A stretch of 64,000 nt of DNA, from NCBI RefSeq assembly GCF_050589645.1, contig NZ_JBNGOQ010000004.1:620001-684000 (forward strand), given 5' to 3'. The position numbers and the translations under genes are program-made. The stretch is from JBNGOQ01 sp050589645 (GTDB lineage: Bacteria; Bacteroidota; Bacteroidia; Flavobacteriales; Flavobacteriaceae). Position 1 is the first letter of the stretch. The number at the start of each line of letters is the position of its first letter. The notes below the pieces were generated by a model. That model was not told where the DNA came from, did not search any database, and was given only the letters and a program-made list of their open reading frames with translations. Shown in pieces: positions 51,893-60,668 of the stretch.

Positions 51893-53170
51893 ATGATCTA
51901 CCAAAGAAGTAGCGCCCTCTTCAAGGATGCGAAAAAATATATTCCCGGGGGCGTAAACTCGCCCGTACGCGCATTTAAAGCGGTAGGGGGCGACCCTATC
52001 TTTGTCAAGGAGGCCAAAGGTGCCTATCTGTACGATGTGGATGGAAATCGGTTCATAGATTATATAGCATCCTGGGGCCCGTTAATTTTGGGCCATGCTT
52101 TTGAGCCCGTAATCAGTGCCGTTGTGGAGAAGGCCAAAAAGGGAACTTCCTTCGGGATGCCCACCGAAATAGAAACGGAACTGGCCAAATTGGCCGTTTC
52201 CATGGTACCCCATATCGATAAGATACGCTTTGTAAACAGTGGCACCGAAGCATGTATGAGCGCCGTACGTTTGGCCCGCGGGTTTACGGGAAAGGACAAG
52301 ATTATAAAATTTGCTGGCTGTTACCACGGACATGCGGACGCCTTCCTGATTCAGGCGGGCAGTGGGGCCATTACCTTTGGAAGCCCCAATAGTCCAGGTG
52401 TTACACAGGGCACAGCCAAAGATACTTTGCTCGCAGACTACAATGATCTCCAAGGCGTTAAGGAGCTGGTGAAGGCCAACCAGGGTGAACTGGCCGCCAT
52501 CATCATTGAACCGGTGGCCGGGAACATGGGCTGCATCGTCCCCGATCAGGATTTCATGAAGGGCCTAAGAGATTTGTGTACCCAAGAAGGGGCTCTTTTG
52601 ATTTTTGATGAGGTGATGACCGGTTTTCGTTTAGGAAAGGGAGGTGCCCAAGAGGCTTTGGGAATTGCTGCGGATATCGTGACCTTTGGAAAGGTTATCG
52701 GGGGCGGACTTCCAGTGGGTGCTTTTGCGGCCCGAACCGAAATTATGGATCATCTGGCACCGGATGGCCCAGTGTACCAAGCGGGAACCTTAAGCGGAAA
52801 CCCGCTGGCCATGAGTGCTGGTCTGGCCATGTTAAGCCAGTTGAACGACAGCCCTGAAATTTTCCAGAGCCTTGGAGACAAAACCGCCTACCTACATAAG
52901 GGCATTTCCGAAGTGCTCGTTTCCAAAGGAATAGCACATCAGATCAACCGCTTTGGCAGCATGATTTCCGTGCATTTCACCGAAGAAGTTGTCGTGGATT
53001 TTGCCTCTTCGGCAAAGGGCAACAATGAACATTTCAAAACCTATTTCCACGGGATGTTGGAACGTGGAATCTATTTACCGCCCAGTGCCTTTGAAAGCTA
53101 CTTCCTGAACGATGCCCTTTCCTACGACGACCTGGATCGTACGGTAGCGGCGGTAAAACAGGTATTTTAG
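51893..53170 (+). CDS. hemL: Glutamate-1-semialdehyde 2,1-aminomutase
   Basis: A 425-residue aminomutase of normal length, a PLP enzyme that makes 5-aminolevulinate for tetrapyrroles by the C5 route. It shows the opening YIPGGVNSPVRAFKAVGG, NSGTEACMSAVRLAR, CYHGHADAFL, IFDEVMTGFR and the Schiff-base Lys in TFGKVIGGGLPVGAF. It follows the glucosaminidase gene by 2 bases; this association has no obvious functional link. Confidence 0.97.
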   Translation: MIYQRSSALFKDAKKYIPGGVNSPVRAFKAVGGDPIFVKEAKGAYLYDVDGNRFIDYIASWGPLILGHAFEPVISAVVEKAKKGTSFGMPTEIETELAKLAVSMVPHIDKIRFVNSGTEACMSAVRLARGFTGKDKIIKFAGCYHGHADAFLIQAGSGAITFGSPNSPGVTQGTAKDTLLADYNDLQGVKELVKANQGELAAIIIEPVAGNMGCIVPDQDFMKGLRDLCTQEGALLIFDEVMTGFRLGKGGAQEALGIAADIVTFGKVIGGGLPVGAFAARTEIMDHLAPDGPVYQAGTLSGNPLAMSAGLAMLSQLNDSPEIFQSLGDKTAYLHKGISEVLVSKGIAHQINRFGSMISVHFTEEVVVDFASSAKGNNEHFKTYFHGMLERGIYLPPSAFESYFLNDALSYDDLDRTVAAVKQVF

Positions 53171-53188
53171 GGCGCAACAAGGCAGCTT

Positions 53189-53587
53189 TTAACCCAAGAC
53201 TCCTGTGGAAATAAGAGGGTACGCAAGCATCAGGGACAGTATGCACATCATAAGCCCTACCCATTTGAATTTCCAAGCTTTCTCGTTGACACTTCCAATA
53301 CTGCGGAGCCCAATGGACGGAAAGATTAAGAAAATAAATCCCTTGAGCAGCAGGGCAAGCCCATAGAGGGTAACGAGCACCAAAGGCCAGTTCCAAAGCC
53401 AATGAAATGCCAGAATGATGGAACCCATACCAACGGACAACATGGCATTAAAAATGTTCCCTACATGTCCCTTTTGATATAAAAATTGGAAGAATTGGAT
53501 CCATATCCCGGGTTGCAGGAAATGCGACAAGCCCATGATGAATAAATTCAGGGCCACAAAGAATTGAATGGATTGAACCGGGCTCAT
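53189..53587 (-). CDS. Four-helix membrane protein, unknown function
   Basis: A 132-residue protein with four predicted membrane helices (about residues 6-24, 45-63, 68-90, 108-126) and short loops. A conserved-looking PLVLVTLYGLALLLKGF lies in helix 3. I do not recognise a family with certainty; many Bacteroidota carry similar small proteins beside metabolic genes. It converges on hemL (18-base gap). Confidence 0.65.
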   Translation of the reverse strand: MSPVQSIQFFVALNLFIMGLSHFLQPGIWIQFFQFLYQKGHVGNIFNAMLSVGMGSIILAFHWLWNWPLVLVTLYGLALLLKGFIFLIFPSIGLRSIGSVNEKAWKFKWVGLMMCILSLMLAYPLISTGVLG

Positions 53588-53726
53588 TTGTATTGAATTG
53601 ACTTATATCAAAAATACAAATCTAAGACAAATAGAGGCAGTTATACCGGGATTGGACCAGGGAAATGTATTGGGGCACGGTCGGGGAGTGCTAAAGGCCC
53701 TAACCGCACCCAAGAATATTTGTAAG

Positions 53727-54170
53727 TTACTTTCTGCCGTGCTTTTCCCTGGCTCGATGCATTTGGTGCTTGTCCTTGGCAAGCTGCATCTTTTTCCATT
53801 GCTCAAACTGCTCCTCATTTAGGATTCGTTTCAGTTCGGACTGCGCTGCAATTTTTTTGTCCAGTCGTTCATTGAGCATCGTAAAGCGTTCATCGGCAGT
53901 TGGTTTTTCCCGTTTTCCCGATTCTTTTTTTGTCCGAAGTTCCTCCATTTTTGCTTTTCTCAGTTCGGCATTTTCCAGATTTATTCTTTGGATCTGCTGC
54001 TGCTGTTTTGCACTGAGTTCCAAGGCCAAGGTCATCTTTTTGGTCTGTAAAGTTGCCAATTGTTCAGGGGTCATGTCCTTCATGAATCCATGATGCCCTT
54101 TACCTTCTCCCTTTTGTGCCATGGCTGTAAGACCTGCCATGACCATTACTGCTAAAATTACTTTTTTCAT
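53727..54170 (-). CDS. Spy/CpxP-like periplasmic protein
   Basis: A 147-residue secreted helical protein. The signal peptide ends at TAMA-Q (residue 18). The body is highly charged helices with the LTxxQ-like segments MTPEQLATLQTKKMTLAL and LSAKQQQQIQRINLEN, then LKRILNEEQFEQWKKMQ. This resembles Spy/CpxP chaperones or DUF4890-like proteins. His- and Lys-rich ends could bind metal. A hairpin at 54201-54234 upstream may be its operator or 5' leader. Confidence 0.7.
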   Translation of the reverse strand: MKKVILAVMVMAGLTAMAQKGEGKGHHGFMKDMTPEQLATLQTKKMTLALELSAKQQQQIQRINLENAELRKAKMEELRTKKESGKREKPTADERFTMLNERLDKKIAAQSELKRILNEEQFEQWKKMQLAKDKHQMHRAREKHGRK

Positions 54171-54200
54171 GTGTTTAAATTTTATGATTTGTACCTAGGA

Positions 54201-54234
54201 CCCAAGGGCAAACCAAAGGTTTAATCGCCTTGGG
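54201..54234. promoter_or_regulatory. Inverted repeat upstream of the Spy-like gene
   Basis: CCCAAGG (54201-54207) pairs with CCTTGGG (54228-54234), and AAACC with GGTTT between them. It lies 31-64 bases before the start codon on the minus strand. Stress-type regulation is possible but no known site is recognised. Confidence 0.4.
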
Positions 54235-54255
54235 CAGTTTATAGGATTTTTAACA

Positions 54256-54283
54256 CAAAAAAGGCACAACATTTAGTTGCGCC
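54256..54283 (-). terminator. Terminator after the 59-residue membrane protein gene
   Basis: On the minus strand GGCGCAAC-TAAAT-GTTGTGCC forms an 8-bp stem (one G-T) followed by six T. It lies 31 bases after the stop codon at 54314. Confidence 0.75.
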
Positions 54284-54313
54284 CGGTATGATGGTGAATA
54301 GGAAATTTTGAGC

Positions 54314-54493
54314 TTAAGGTGTTCGCATGGCAGTCTCCTCAGAGGTGGCGGGTAGTTCATTTAAGTCCACCTCGGCCAATTCAACGGCCTGGGTGTCCCC
54401 GTCCAACGGAAAATCCTGTTCCATACTGTAATACATGATGGCCGTAGCCAGGAAGCAAACAAAATAGATAAGACTTTTTACTTTATAAGACAT
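54314..54493 (-). CDS. Small single-helix membrane protein
   Basis: A 59-residue protein: one membrane helix (SLIYFVCFLATAIMYYSM, residues 6-23) followed by an acidic periplasmic or cytoplasmic tail (DGDTQAVELAEVDLNELPA). No family is recognised. ATG 54493 is chosen because the much longer frame upstream overlaps the next terminator. It has its own terminator at 54256-54283, supporting a real gene. Confidence 0.5.
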   Translation of the reverse strand: MSYKVKSLIYFVCFLATAIMYYSMEQDFPLDGDTQAVELAEVDLNELPATSEETAMRTP

Positions 54494-54631
54494 GATTCGG
54501 GGTTTTTGATTCTTATTCCAAGATATACAGAATATGGGCTTCCGAGGAATAATTGTTGCAAAACGGACTTTTTTTGGTGTAAAACTATCGAAAAGTGTTG
54601 CTTGCCATATAAAAGCATGATTTTTTCCAAT

Positions 54632-54665
54632 AAAAAAGCGCACTACATGCAGATGTAGCGCGCTT
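54632..54665 (-). terminator. Terminator of the zinc metalloprotease gene
   Basis: On the minus strand AAGCGCGCTACAT and ATGTAGTGCGCTT form a 13-bp stem (one G-T) with a short loop, followed by a T tract. It begins 20 bases after the stop codon at 54685. Confidence 0.85.
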
Positions 54666-54684
54666 CTTATGGGATAAAGAGGCC

Positions 54685-57183
54685 CTATTTAGGGTCTAGG
54701 ATCAAATCGATACGTTCTGCGGCATCCTGTAAATGATATCTGCTCATGGAATCCGAGGTGATTGCCAAGGCATTGCGAACGGCCCTTTTTAAGGTATTCA
54801 GTTCGGCTCGTGCAACCGATCGGATATCGGACTGGCTGGCGTTGACCACCGTAGATTTTTGATAGCCGTTGAACGTCGGCTTTTTCGCTTCGTTCCCAGT
54901 GGTCATCAGGTATCCCAAGCGGTCAATATGTGCCTTCTGAAGGTTCCTTCGGTAGGTGTCTATCTTTCTTCCGTTGGGCAGTTCGGACCAAATACCCCTG
55001 CGGAGGTCACGGAGCATGTCCAGCAAACGATAGGCATCTTTGCCATTGGCCGTTTCGTTTTCGATCAAGCGTGCCATTTTCCCTAAGCTCAACATCCGGT
55101 TAAGCGTGGTCACCTGTACAGCCCTGATCCTTTCCACGGATCCCGAATATTCCGTTCTACTGAAAATATCCTGATCTAACAACCACTGTGGCGTCTTGAA
55201 CAATTGTTCCTGTAGAAATTGCATGCATTTTTTTTGATGCTCCTTGCTTACCGGAGTGTAAACGCCGCCCTCTTGTTCATAGGTCTTATAATACTCGTAT
55301 ACCCCACCAATGTTATTGGATACGTGGCCCATGTACCTGTTGTATTGGGCAAGTACCTGGCCATAAAGTGTGCCCAGGTCTTTATAGTCCTTTCCATCTT
55401 CGGCCGTCCACTCCACTAAATTGGGTATAATTCGTTTTAGGTTCTCAATACCATAGGTACTGGCTTTAACGGCATCGTCCCCTAAATCCTCGGTCTGCGA
55501 ACTGGGATCCACGATGTCTCCCACTTGTTGGTGGCCAAAACGATATAAAGGATCGCCTGCATGTTCCAAGATCCAAGCATCCAAGGTCTTTTTTTCTTCT
55601 TCCGCCGTCTTATCCAAAATAGGCTTATAGCCCCATTTAATGGCATGTTTGTCATAAATACCAATATCTGGCATCAGCGCTACACCATCGTCCCCGGGCT
55701 GTGCCACATAATTAAAGCGGGCATAGTCCATAATGGAAGGCGCTGTACCGTATTTTTGGGTAAATTTTGCCGAGCGCAAAGAATCTACTGGATAGGCCAC
55801 ACTACTTCCCATATTATGTGGAAGCCCTAGAGTATGCCCCACTTCATGCGCGGAAACAAATCGAATTAAGCGGCCCATGACCTCGTCCTTGAAAGCAGTG
55901 CCTTGGGCATCCGGATTAATGGCTGCGGTTTGGACAAAGAACCAATTTCGCAATAGGGTCATTACGTTGTGGTACCAATTGATGTCCGATTCCAAAATCT
56001 CCCCGGTCCTTGGGTCACTTACATGGGGCCCATTGGCATTGGGTATGGGAGAGGCCAAATAGCGGACTACGGAATAACGTACATCTTCGGGGGACCATTC
56101 TGGATCTTCTTCCGGGGAAGGGGGATCCATGGCCAATATGGCATTTTTGAACCCGGCACCCTCAAAGGCTTTTTGCCAATCCTCGATGCCTTGTTTTATA
56201 TAGGGAACCCACTTTTTTGGTGTGGCCCGATCTATGTAATATACAATGGGTTTTTTGGGTTCTACCAATTCCCCGTTCCTGTATTTTTCTAGATCCTCAT
56301 CCTTCACTTCCAAACGCCATCGATCCAAAAAGCGTATGGTTTTACTTTCTTGCACATCCAATCCGTAATCTACCTGTCCCCGGGCAAACCAGCCGACCCG
56401 CTCGTCAAAATAGCGGCGTTTCATTGGATTGTCGGGTAATAATATCATGGAGTTGTTGATCTCTATCGAAATAGAGCCCAGACTGCCATTGGATGGTGGA
56501 TTATTGGCTAGATAGGTCTTTACGTGCCTGGCCTCAATATTCAAGGGATAACTTTTCAGCGTTTCCACATAACTTCTTTTTTCGTCCAACCGGGTTACCT
56601 TGTACTGCTTGCGTCTAAATTCTGGCATTCCCAGGGCCTTAACGTCCTTGACGAACAATTCGTCCACGCCGATCACCGTAGCCGGGTTTAGGGAATCCTT
56701 TTTAAGCGCTTTGATATCAAAGGCGTACAATACAGGTTCAAAATTGGAATTGACCACCGCTTCGTGTACCGGAAGGGAATCTGCGGCTACTACGCCGTAG
56801 GAAACCACCCGTAGCAACACCTTTTTTGGCTTTTTCTCCCATCGCAATACCTGGGTATTGGTTTTTCCTCCACCAAATCCGATACCATTGGCCGTTTTGG
56901 AGATTCGGGTGACCATCAACATTTCTTTGTTGAAAAGAGAATCCGGGATTTCGTAGAAATGTTTGTCGGCTACCATATGAACGTCAAATAACCCCTTGTC
57001 CGTTACGGCTTCCTTGGTTATTACTTTTTCATAGGGCTGAATATCCCCTTTCTTTGGTTTCGGTTTTGAATCGGTCTGTTCTGTCTTTTTATTTTTCTTC
57101 TTGAAAATCTGGGCCTCTGCTGTGGTATAACAGCCCATTACGAAAAACACCAAAAGTAGTTTTGGCAGTAACTTTTTAGTCAT
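54685..57183 (-). CDS. Secreted zinc-dependent metalloprotease (DUF5117/DUF5118 type)
   Basis: An 832-residue exported protease. The signal peptide ends at TTAEA (about residue 24), followed by a Lys-rich segment and the DUF5118/DUF5117 N-terminal domains. The zinc site is HEVGHTLGLPHNMG (about residue 441), the metzincin form HExxHxxGxxH, with the Met-turn candidate SIMDYARFNYV downstream. The C-terminal helical domain ends in a Leu/Asp-rich helix. There is no type IX signal. Such proteins are frequent in Bacteroidota and of unknown substrate. It diverges from the acidic repeat protein gene. Confidence 0.9.
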   Translation of the reverse strand: MTKKLLPKLLLVFFVMGCYTTAEAQIFKKKNKKTEQTDSKPKPKKGDIQPYEKVITKEAVTDKGLFDVHMVADKHFYEIPDSLFNKEMLMVTRISKTANGIGFGGGKTNTQVLRWEKKPKKVLLRVVSYGVVAADSLPVHEAVVNSNFEPVLYAFDIKALKKDSLNPATVIGVDELFVKDVKALGMPEFRRKQYKVTRLDEKRSYVETLKSYPLNIEARHVKTYLANNPPSNGSLGSISIEINNSMILLPDNPMKRRYFDERVGWFARGQVDYGLDVQESKTIRFLDRWRLEVKDEDLEKYRNGELVEPKKPIVYYIDRATPKKWVPYIKQGIEDWQKAFEGAGFKNAILAMDPPSPEEDPEWSPEDVRYSVVRYLASPIPNANGPHVSDPRTGEILESDINWYHNVMTLLRNWFFVQTAAINPDAQGTAFKDEVMGRLIRFVSAHEVGHTLGLPHNMGSSVAYPVDSLRSAKFTQKYGTAPSIMDYARFNYVAQPGDDGVALMPDIGIYDKHAIKWGYKPILDKTAEEEKKTLDAWILEHAGDPLYRFGHQQVGDIVDPSSQTEDLGDDAVKASTYGIENLKRIIPNLVEWTAEDGKDYKDLGTLYGQVLAQYNRYMGHVSNNIGGVYEYYKTYEQEGGVYTPVSKEHQKKCMQFLQEQLFKTPQWLLDQDIFSRTEYSGSVERIRAVQVTTLNRMLSLGKMARLIENETANGKDAYRLLDMLRDLRRGIWSELPNGRKIDTYRRNLQKAHIDRLGYLMTTGNEAKKPTFNGYQKSTVVNASQSDIRSVARAELNTLKRAVRNALAITSDSMSRYHLQDAAERIDLILDPK

Positions 57184-57465
57184 TATTAGTCAGTTTCGGT
57201 TTTAAAGTTTTCAAAGAACCGAAAAATAAACTGAAAGTTCTGTTAACAAAATCATAAGCTGATCTGTTGGGTTATTTAAGAAAAACACAAGTTAAGATGT
57301 TGGTTTTAAATGATTTAAAGGGATTGATAAAAAACAGGGCATCACCGCTAAGGGGTTTTGGGCATTGTTAAACAAATTCAAATTATGTAACAATTCCCTT
57401 TTTGGATAGTCTTATATACAAACGATTTACAACAATCGATCATCAATCATAAAATCAATCAAAAA
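57184..57465. other. Divergent intergenic region upstream of the metalloprotease and acidic repeat genes
   Basis: This 282-base AT-rich gap must hold both promoters. I see no perfect TAnnTTTG. No conserved RNA, repeat or further gene is seen. Confidence 0.4.
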
Positions 57466-58209
57466 ATGAACAAGTTATTATTAATATGTGGCCTCGTGTT
57501 TTTGGGAAATACAGCCACTCCGGAACAAAAAGCGGTCTCCTTGGACTGCGCGGCTCCAGCCAATGTACTGGAAACACCGCAAGAACTCCCTGCTACTCCC
57601 TTGCAGGCAAGCGTGACTTCCGAAACGGTGGGATTTTTTCCAAGCCTATCGGAACACCATAGACTCCATATTCCAGTTGAGTTGGATCTCAAGGACATTG
57701 TCTATCTAGAGGAAGATCTTAAAATAGATCTTGGGTTTAATGTAGAGGATTATCTCCCTGAAGGCTTTGATCCCCATAAAACCTATGTAGATTTTGGCGC
57801 CCTTGCGTTTGTGGAAGACCAGGAAGAGCCGGTATTGGATTTTAACGTAAGCGACTATTTGCCAAAGAATTTTGACGCCTATGCCGAGGCCGTTGGTATT
57901 GATGGGCTCACCTATATGGAAGAAGAGGAGAGCCTTGACTTTGACACGGCCGACTACCTTCCCGAGGGTTTTGACCCCTATGGGTTGTATGTTGACCTAA
58001 CGGGATTGGAATATATTGAGGAAGAGGAGGTCATAGAACTGGATTTTGACGTAAACGAATACCTGCCAGAGGGTTTTAATCCCTATGCAGATCCCTTTGA
58101 TCTAGATAGCATTATCTATATAGAGGAGGAAGAGACCATTGATTTGGGTTTTAACACAGAGAATTATCTACCCGAGAACTTCAATCCTTACTCAGGGATA
58201 AATATTTAA
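57466..58209 (+). CDS. Secreted acidic repeat protein 1 (five YLPEGFDPY repeats)
   Basis: A 247-residue protein I do not recognise. A short signal peptide (residues 1-17) and a linker are followed by five tandem repeats of 33-35 residues, with the core YLPEGF at 96, 131, 164, 199 and 234. The unit is roughly D-x4-Y(I/L)EEEExI-x-LxF(N/D)(V/T)xxYLPEGF(D/N)PY. The protein is strongly acidic from EEEE runs and has no cysteine in the repeats. No lipobox, type IX sorting domain or known Ca-binding loop is evident. A homologous gene follows at 58562. Calcium binding, surface or matrix roles are speculation. Confidence 0.8.
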   Translation: MNKLLLICGLVFLGNTATPEQKAVSLDCAAPANVLETPQELPATPLQASVTSETVGFFPSLSEHHRLHIPVELDLKDIVYLEEDLKIDLGFNVEDYLPEGFDPHKTYVDFGALAFVEDQEEPVLDFNVSDYLPKNFDAYAEAVGIDGLTYMEEEESLDFDTADYLPEGFDPYGLYVDLTGLEYIEEEEVIELDFDVNEYLPEGFNPYADPFDLDSIIYIEEEETIDLGFNTENYLPENFNPYSGINI

Positions 58210-58255
58210 AGCAGATAATTTCATTTATCAATTTTTTGAATTAGTCATTCAATGC

Positions 58256-58285
58256 AAAACCCCTGTTCTCGGCGGGGGTTTTCTT
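58256..58285 (+). terminator. Terminator after acidic repeat gene 1
   Basis: AAAACCCC (58256-58263) pairs with GGGGTTTT (58275-58282), followed by a T/C-rich tail. It lies 46 bases after the stop codon. Confidence 0.8.
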
Positions 58286-58530
58286 ATATCAACCTGTTAT
58301 GGACCAAGAGGGTTCCTTGGCAAATTCGTTAACAAAAAAATAACAGTTTTCACCCTCCTTTTTTTAATGCAATAAACCGCTCTTAAAAGTGGCTTTTGTG
58401 TAAAAATAGGACTGTTAAAATACGAAGTTGATAGGCTTTCTTCTCCCGGTTTGACAATATGATTTTTGGATCTAAAATACCGATTCGTTAATAAAAATCT
58501 AAAGACAATAACGGGCTGAAAACCCTGTTA

Positions 58531-58538
58531 TATCTTTG
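58531..58538 (+). promoter_or_regulatory. -7 box (TATCTTTG) before acidic repeat gene 2
   Basis: A perfect TAnnTTTG ends 23 bases before ATG 58562. It shows that gene 2 can be transcribed separately from gene 1. No good -33 TTG is found. Confidence 0.5.
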
Positions 58539-58561
58539 TCTTAAATTTAACCACTACAGTT

Positions 58562-59068
58562 ATGAACAAAAAGAATTTAGTACTGTCCGCTGCGTTTGGT
58601 CTGCTTGTTTCAGGTAGCACTTTTGCCTTGCAAAGGCATGCTGCCCTAGGAGACACGGATCCTTGCTGTGTAACATATATCGAAGAGGAGGAGGTTGTGA
58701 ATCTGGGTTTTGATACCGCAGACTACCTTCCCGAGAATTTTGACCCTGCCAAGTTTTATGTAGACTTAAATGCCATTGCGTATTTGGAAGAAGAGTGCAT
58801 TGAGCTAGGGGTTGAAACCAGCGCTTATTTGCCTGAGAATTTTGATGCCTATGCAGCTCCCCAGGGCATTGACGGAATCACATACATCGATGAGAACGAT
58901 ACTATTGTGAGCGATTTTGATGCTTCGGAACATTTGCCTGAAGGATTTGATCCCTATGAGTTTTATTTGGATTTAAATTCCATAGAGTACATTGAGGAAG
59001 AGGAAATTGAATTGGATTTCAATGTAAATGAGCATCTTCCCATGGGTTTTGATCCCACGGCAAAATAA
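58562..59068 (+). CDS. Secreted acidic repeat protein 2 (four YLPE(N/G)F repeats)
   Basis: A 168-residue paralogue of the preceding protein. The signal peptide is MNKKNLVLSAAFGLLVSGSTFA (22 residues). Four repeats have the (Y/H)LP core at residues 55, 89, 124 and 158, period 34-35, and the same YIEEEE strand-like pieces. Unlike protein 1 it has cysteines (CC at 35-36, EEC near 79). The last repeat ends abruptly at MGFDPTAK. Being adjacent and divergent in repeat number, the two probably arose by duplication. Function is unknown. Confidence 0.78.
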   Translation: MNKKNLVLSAAFGLLVSGSTFALQRHAALGDTDPCCVTYIEEEEVVNLGFDTADYLPENFDPAKFYVDLNAIAYLEEECIELGVETSAYLPENFDAYAAPQGIDGITYIDENDTIVSDFDASEHLPEGFDPYEFYLDLNSIEYIEEEEIELDFNVNEHLPMGFDPTAK

Positions 59069-59114
59069 GCCTACAGACACGCCGGTTATCCCGGTATGCT
59101 AACGCGCCCTATGA

Positions 59115-59143
59115 AAAACCCTTGCTGAACGCAGGGGTTTTTT
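59115..59143. terminator. Bidirectional terminator between acidic repeat gene 2 and the DASS gene
   Basis: AAAACCCTTGC (59115-59125) and GCAGGGGTTTT (59131-59141) form an 11-bp stem (one G-T) with loop TGAAC. A T tract on the plus strand and A tract on the other side let it serve both convergent genes. Confidence 0.85.
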
Positions 59144-59145
59144 CT

Positions 59146-60576
59146 TTAGAACAATCGAGGAATTACAAATTGAAACATTAAAATCAAAAGTCCTACTGAA
59201 ATAAGGTTGAGAAAGATGCCCACGCGCGCCATTTGATGCACCTTTATATAACCGCTTGCAAATACGATGGCATTGGGAGGTGTGGCCATGGGCAGCATAA
59301 AAGCACAACTACTGGCCATGGTAACAGGAATCAACAAATAAAGTACCGGGATTCCCAATCCAATGGCAATCCCCGCTACAACGGGGGCCAAAACCGCCAC
59401 CAAGGCTACATTGCTCATCAATTCTGTCATAAAGAGCATCAACAAAATAAGTAGGGAGGCCGTAAGCAAAATGCTGATATCGCTGGCTGCGATGGCTGCG
59501 GCCACTATATCCACTATACCACTTACCGACATGCCCTTGGCCAACGCCAGGCCGCCTCCGAACAGAATAAGGATTCCCCAGGCCAGGTTTTTGGTATCGT
59601 TCCATCCTATAATGAAATCGCCCCGTCTTAGATTGTAGGGCAAGGCGAACAAGGCCACAGCGGCCAATATGCTGATAATGGTATCTGAGAGTCCCAAAGC
59701 CGGAAAAATCCCGTTGATGACCGTTCTAAAGACCCATAGGAACACGGTTACACCAAAAATGACCAACACCATTTTTTCTTTTCCAGAGGTCGGCCCCAAT
59801 TTGTTTAATTCTGTATGGATGACCTGTTTTGACGCATTGAACTTTAGGTGGCCATTCGGAAACATCCATTTGATCATGACCAAATAAATAATGGCTATAA
59901 GGGTTATGGAGAAGGGCAGTCCAATGACCATCCACCGTAAAAAGGAAATCTCAATATTGTATTCGTTTTCCAACAAGCCGATTAAGACCGAGTTGGGCGG
60001 TGTGCCAATTACCGTGGCAATCCCCCCGGCATTGGCAGAAAAGGCTATGCCCAACATAACGCTCAGGGCAAAGTTACGATCGCTTTTGGTAAAACCGTCG
60101 GCATCGTCCACAAGCAATTGGATTACGGAAATGGCAATGGGGAGCATGACCACCGTACTGGCCGTATTGCTTATCCACATACTCAGGGAGGCCGTCGCAA
60201 TCATGAACCCCAAAATCACCTTGTTGGGAGTTGTCCCCGTTATTTTTATAATATTCAGGGCAATGCGCTTGTGCAGATTCACTTTTTCCAGGGCCAGGGC
60301 CATTACAAAGCCACCAAAGAACAGGAAAACGATGGGGCTACCGTAGTTGGCACCTACATCGGCCATGGGCATTACCTTGAGCAAAGGAAAAATAATAAGG
60401 GGCAAGAGTGCTGTGACCGATATGGAAACGGTTTCCGTAATCCACCAAATGACCATCCAAGCGGCCACGGCAATGACGATATCCCCTTTTTCGGATACCA
60501 AGTCAAACGGTAAGTTTATGAGAACAAGAAACAATATGGGGCCTAGGAAGAGCCCTATTCTTTTGCTGAGGTCCAT
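59146..60576 (-). CDS. DASS (SLC13) family sodium:anion symporter
   Basis: A 476-residue transporter of the divalent anion:sodium symporter family. About eleven to thirteen helices are predicted. The diagnostic SNT motif appears as MWISNTASTVVMLPI near residue 135 and a second substrate-loop sequence ELMSNVALVAVLAPV, with PPNA in MATPPNAIVFASGYI near the C-terminus. It would import dicarboxylates, citrate or sulfate with Na+. Only these family motifs can be read; the substrate is not decided. Confidence 0.9.
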   Translation of the reverse strand: MDLSKRIGLFLGPILFLVLINLPFDLVSEKGDIVIAVAAWMVIWWITETVSISVTALLPLIIFPLLKVMPMADVGANYGSPIVFLFFGGFVMALALEKVNLHKRIALNIIKITGTTPNKVILGFMIATASLSMWISNTASTVVMLPIAISVIQLLVDDADGFTKSDRNFALSVMLGIAFSANAGGIATVIGTPPNSVLIGLLENEYNIEISFLRWMVIGLPFSITLIAIIYLVMIKWMFPNGHLKFNASKQVIHTELNKLGPTSGKEKMVLVIFGVTVFLWVFRTVINGIFPALGLSDTIISILAAVALFALPYNLRRGDFIIGWNDTKNLAWGILILFGGGLALAKGMSVSGIVDIVAAAIAASDISILLTASLLILLMLFMTELMSNVALVAVLAPVVAGIAIGLGIPVLYLLIPVTMASSCAFMLPMATPPNAIVFASGYIKVHQMARVGIFLNLISVGLLILMFQFVIPRLF

Positions 60577-60621
60577 TCAAAGTTTTTAGACCCCTAAGCT
60601 ATACTTTTTCCCTTAGTTTTA

Positions 60622-60649
60622 AAAATAAAAAGGGGGGCCGTAGCCCCCA
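60622..60649 (-). terminator. Terminator of the PKD lipoprotein gene
   Basis: On the minus strand GGGGGC-TACG-GCCCCC with a tetraloop is followed by a T-rich tract. It begins 20 bases after the stop codon at 60669 and before the DASS start. Confidence 0.85.
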
Positions 60650-60668
60650 CCTTTCATCGGCACGTATC

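Larger units (their letters stand above)
58210..58561. other. 352-base gap between the two acidic repeat genes
   Basis: It contains the terminator of gene 1 (58256-58285) and a -7 box for gene 2 (58531-58538). The sequence between them is AT-rich with no gene or other repeat visible. Confidence 0.6.
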
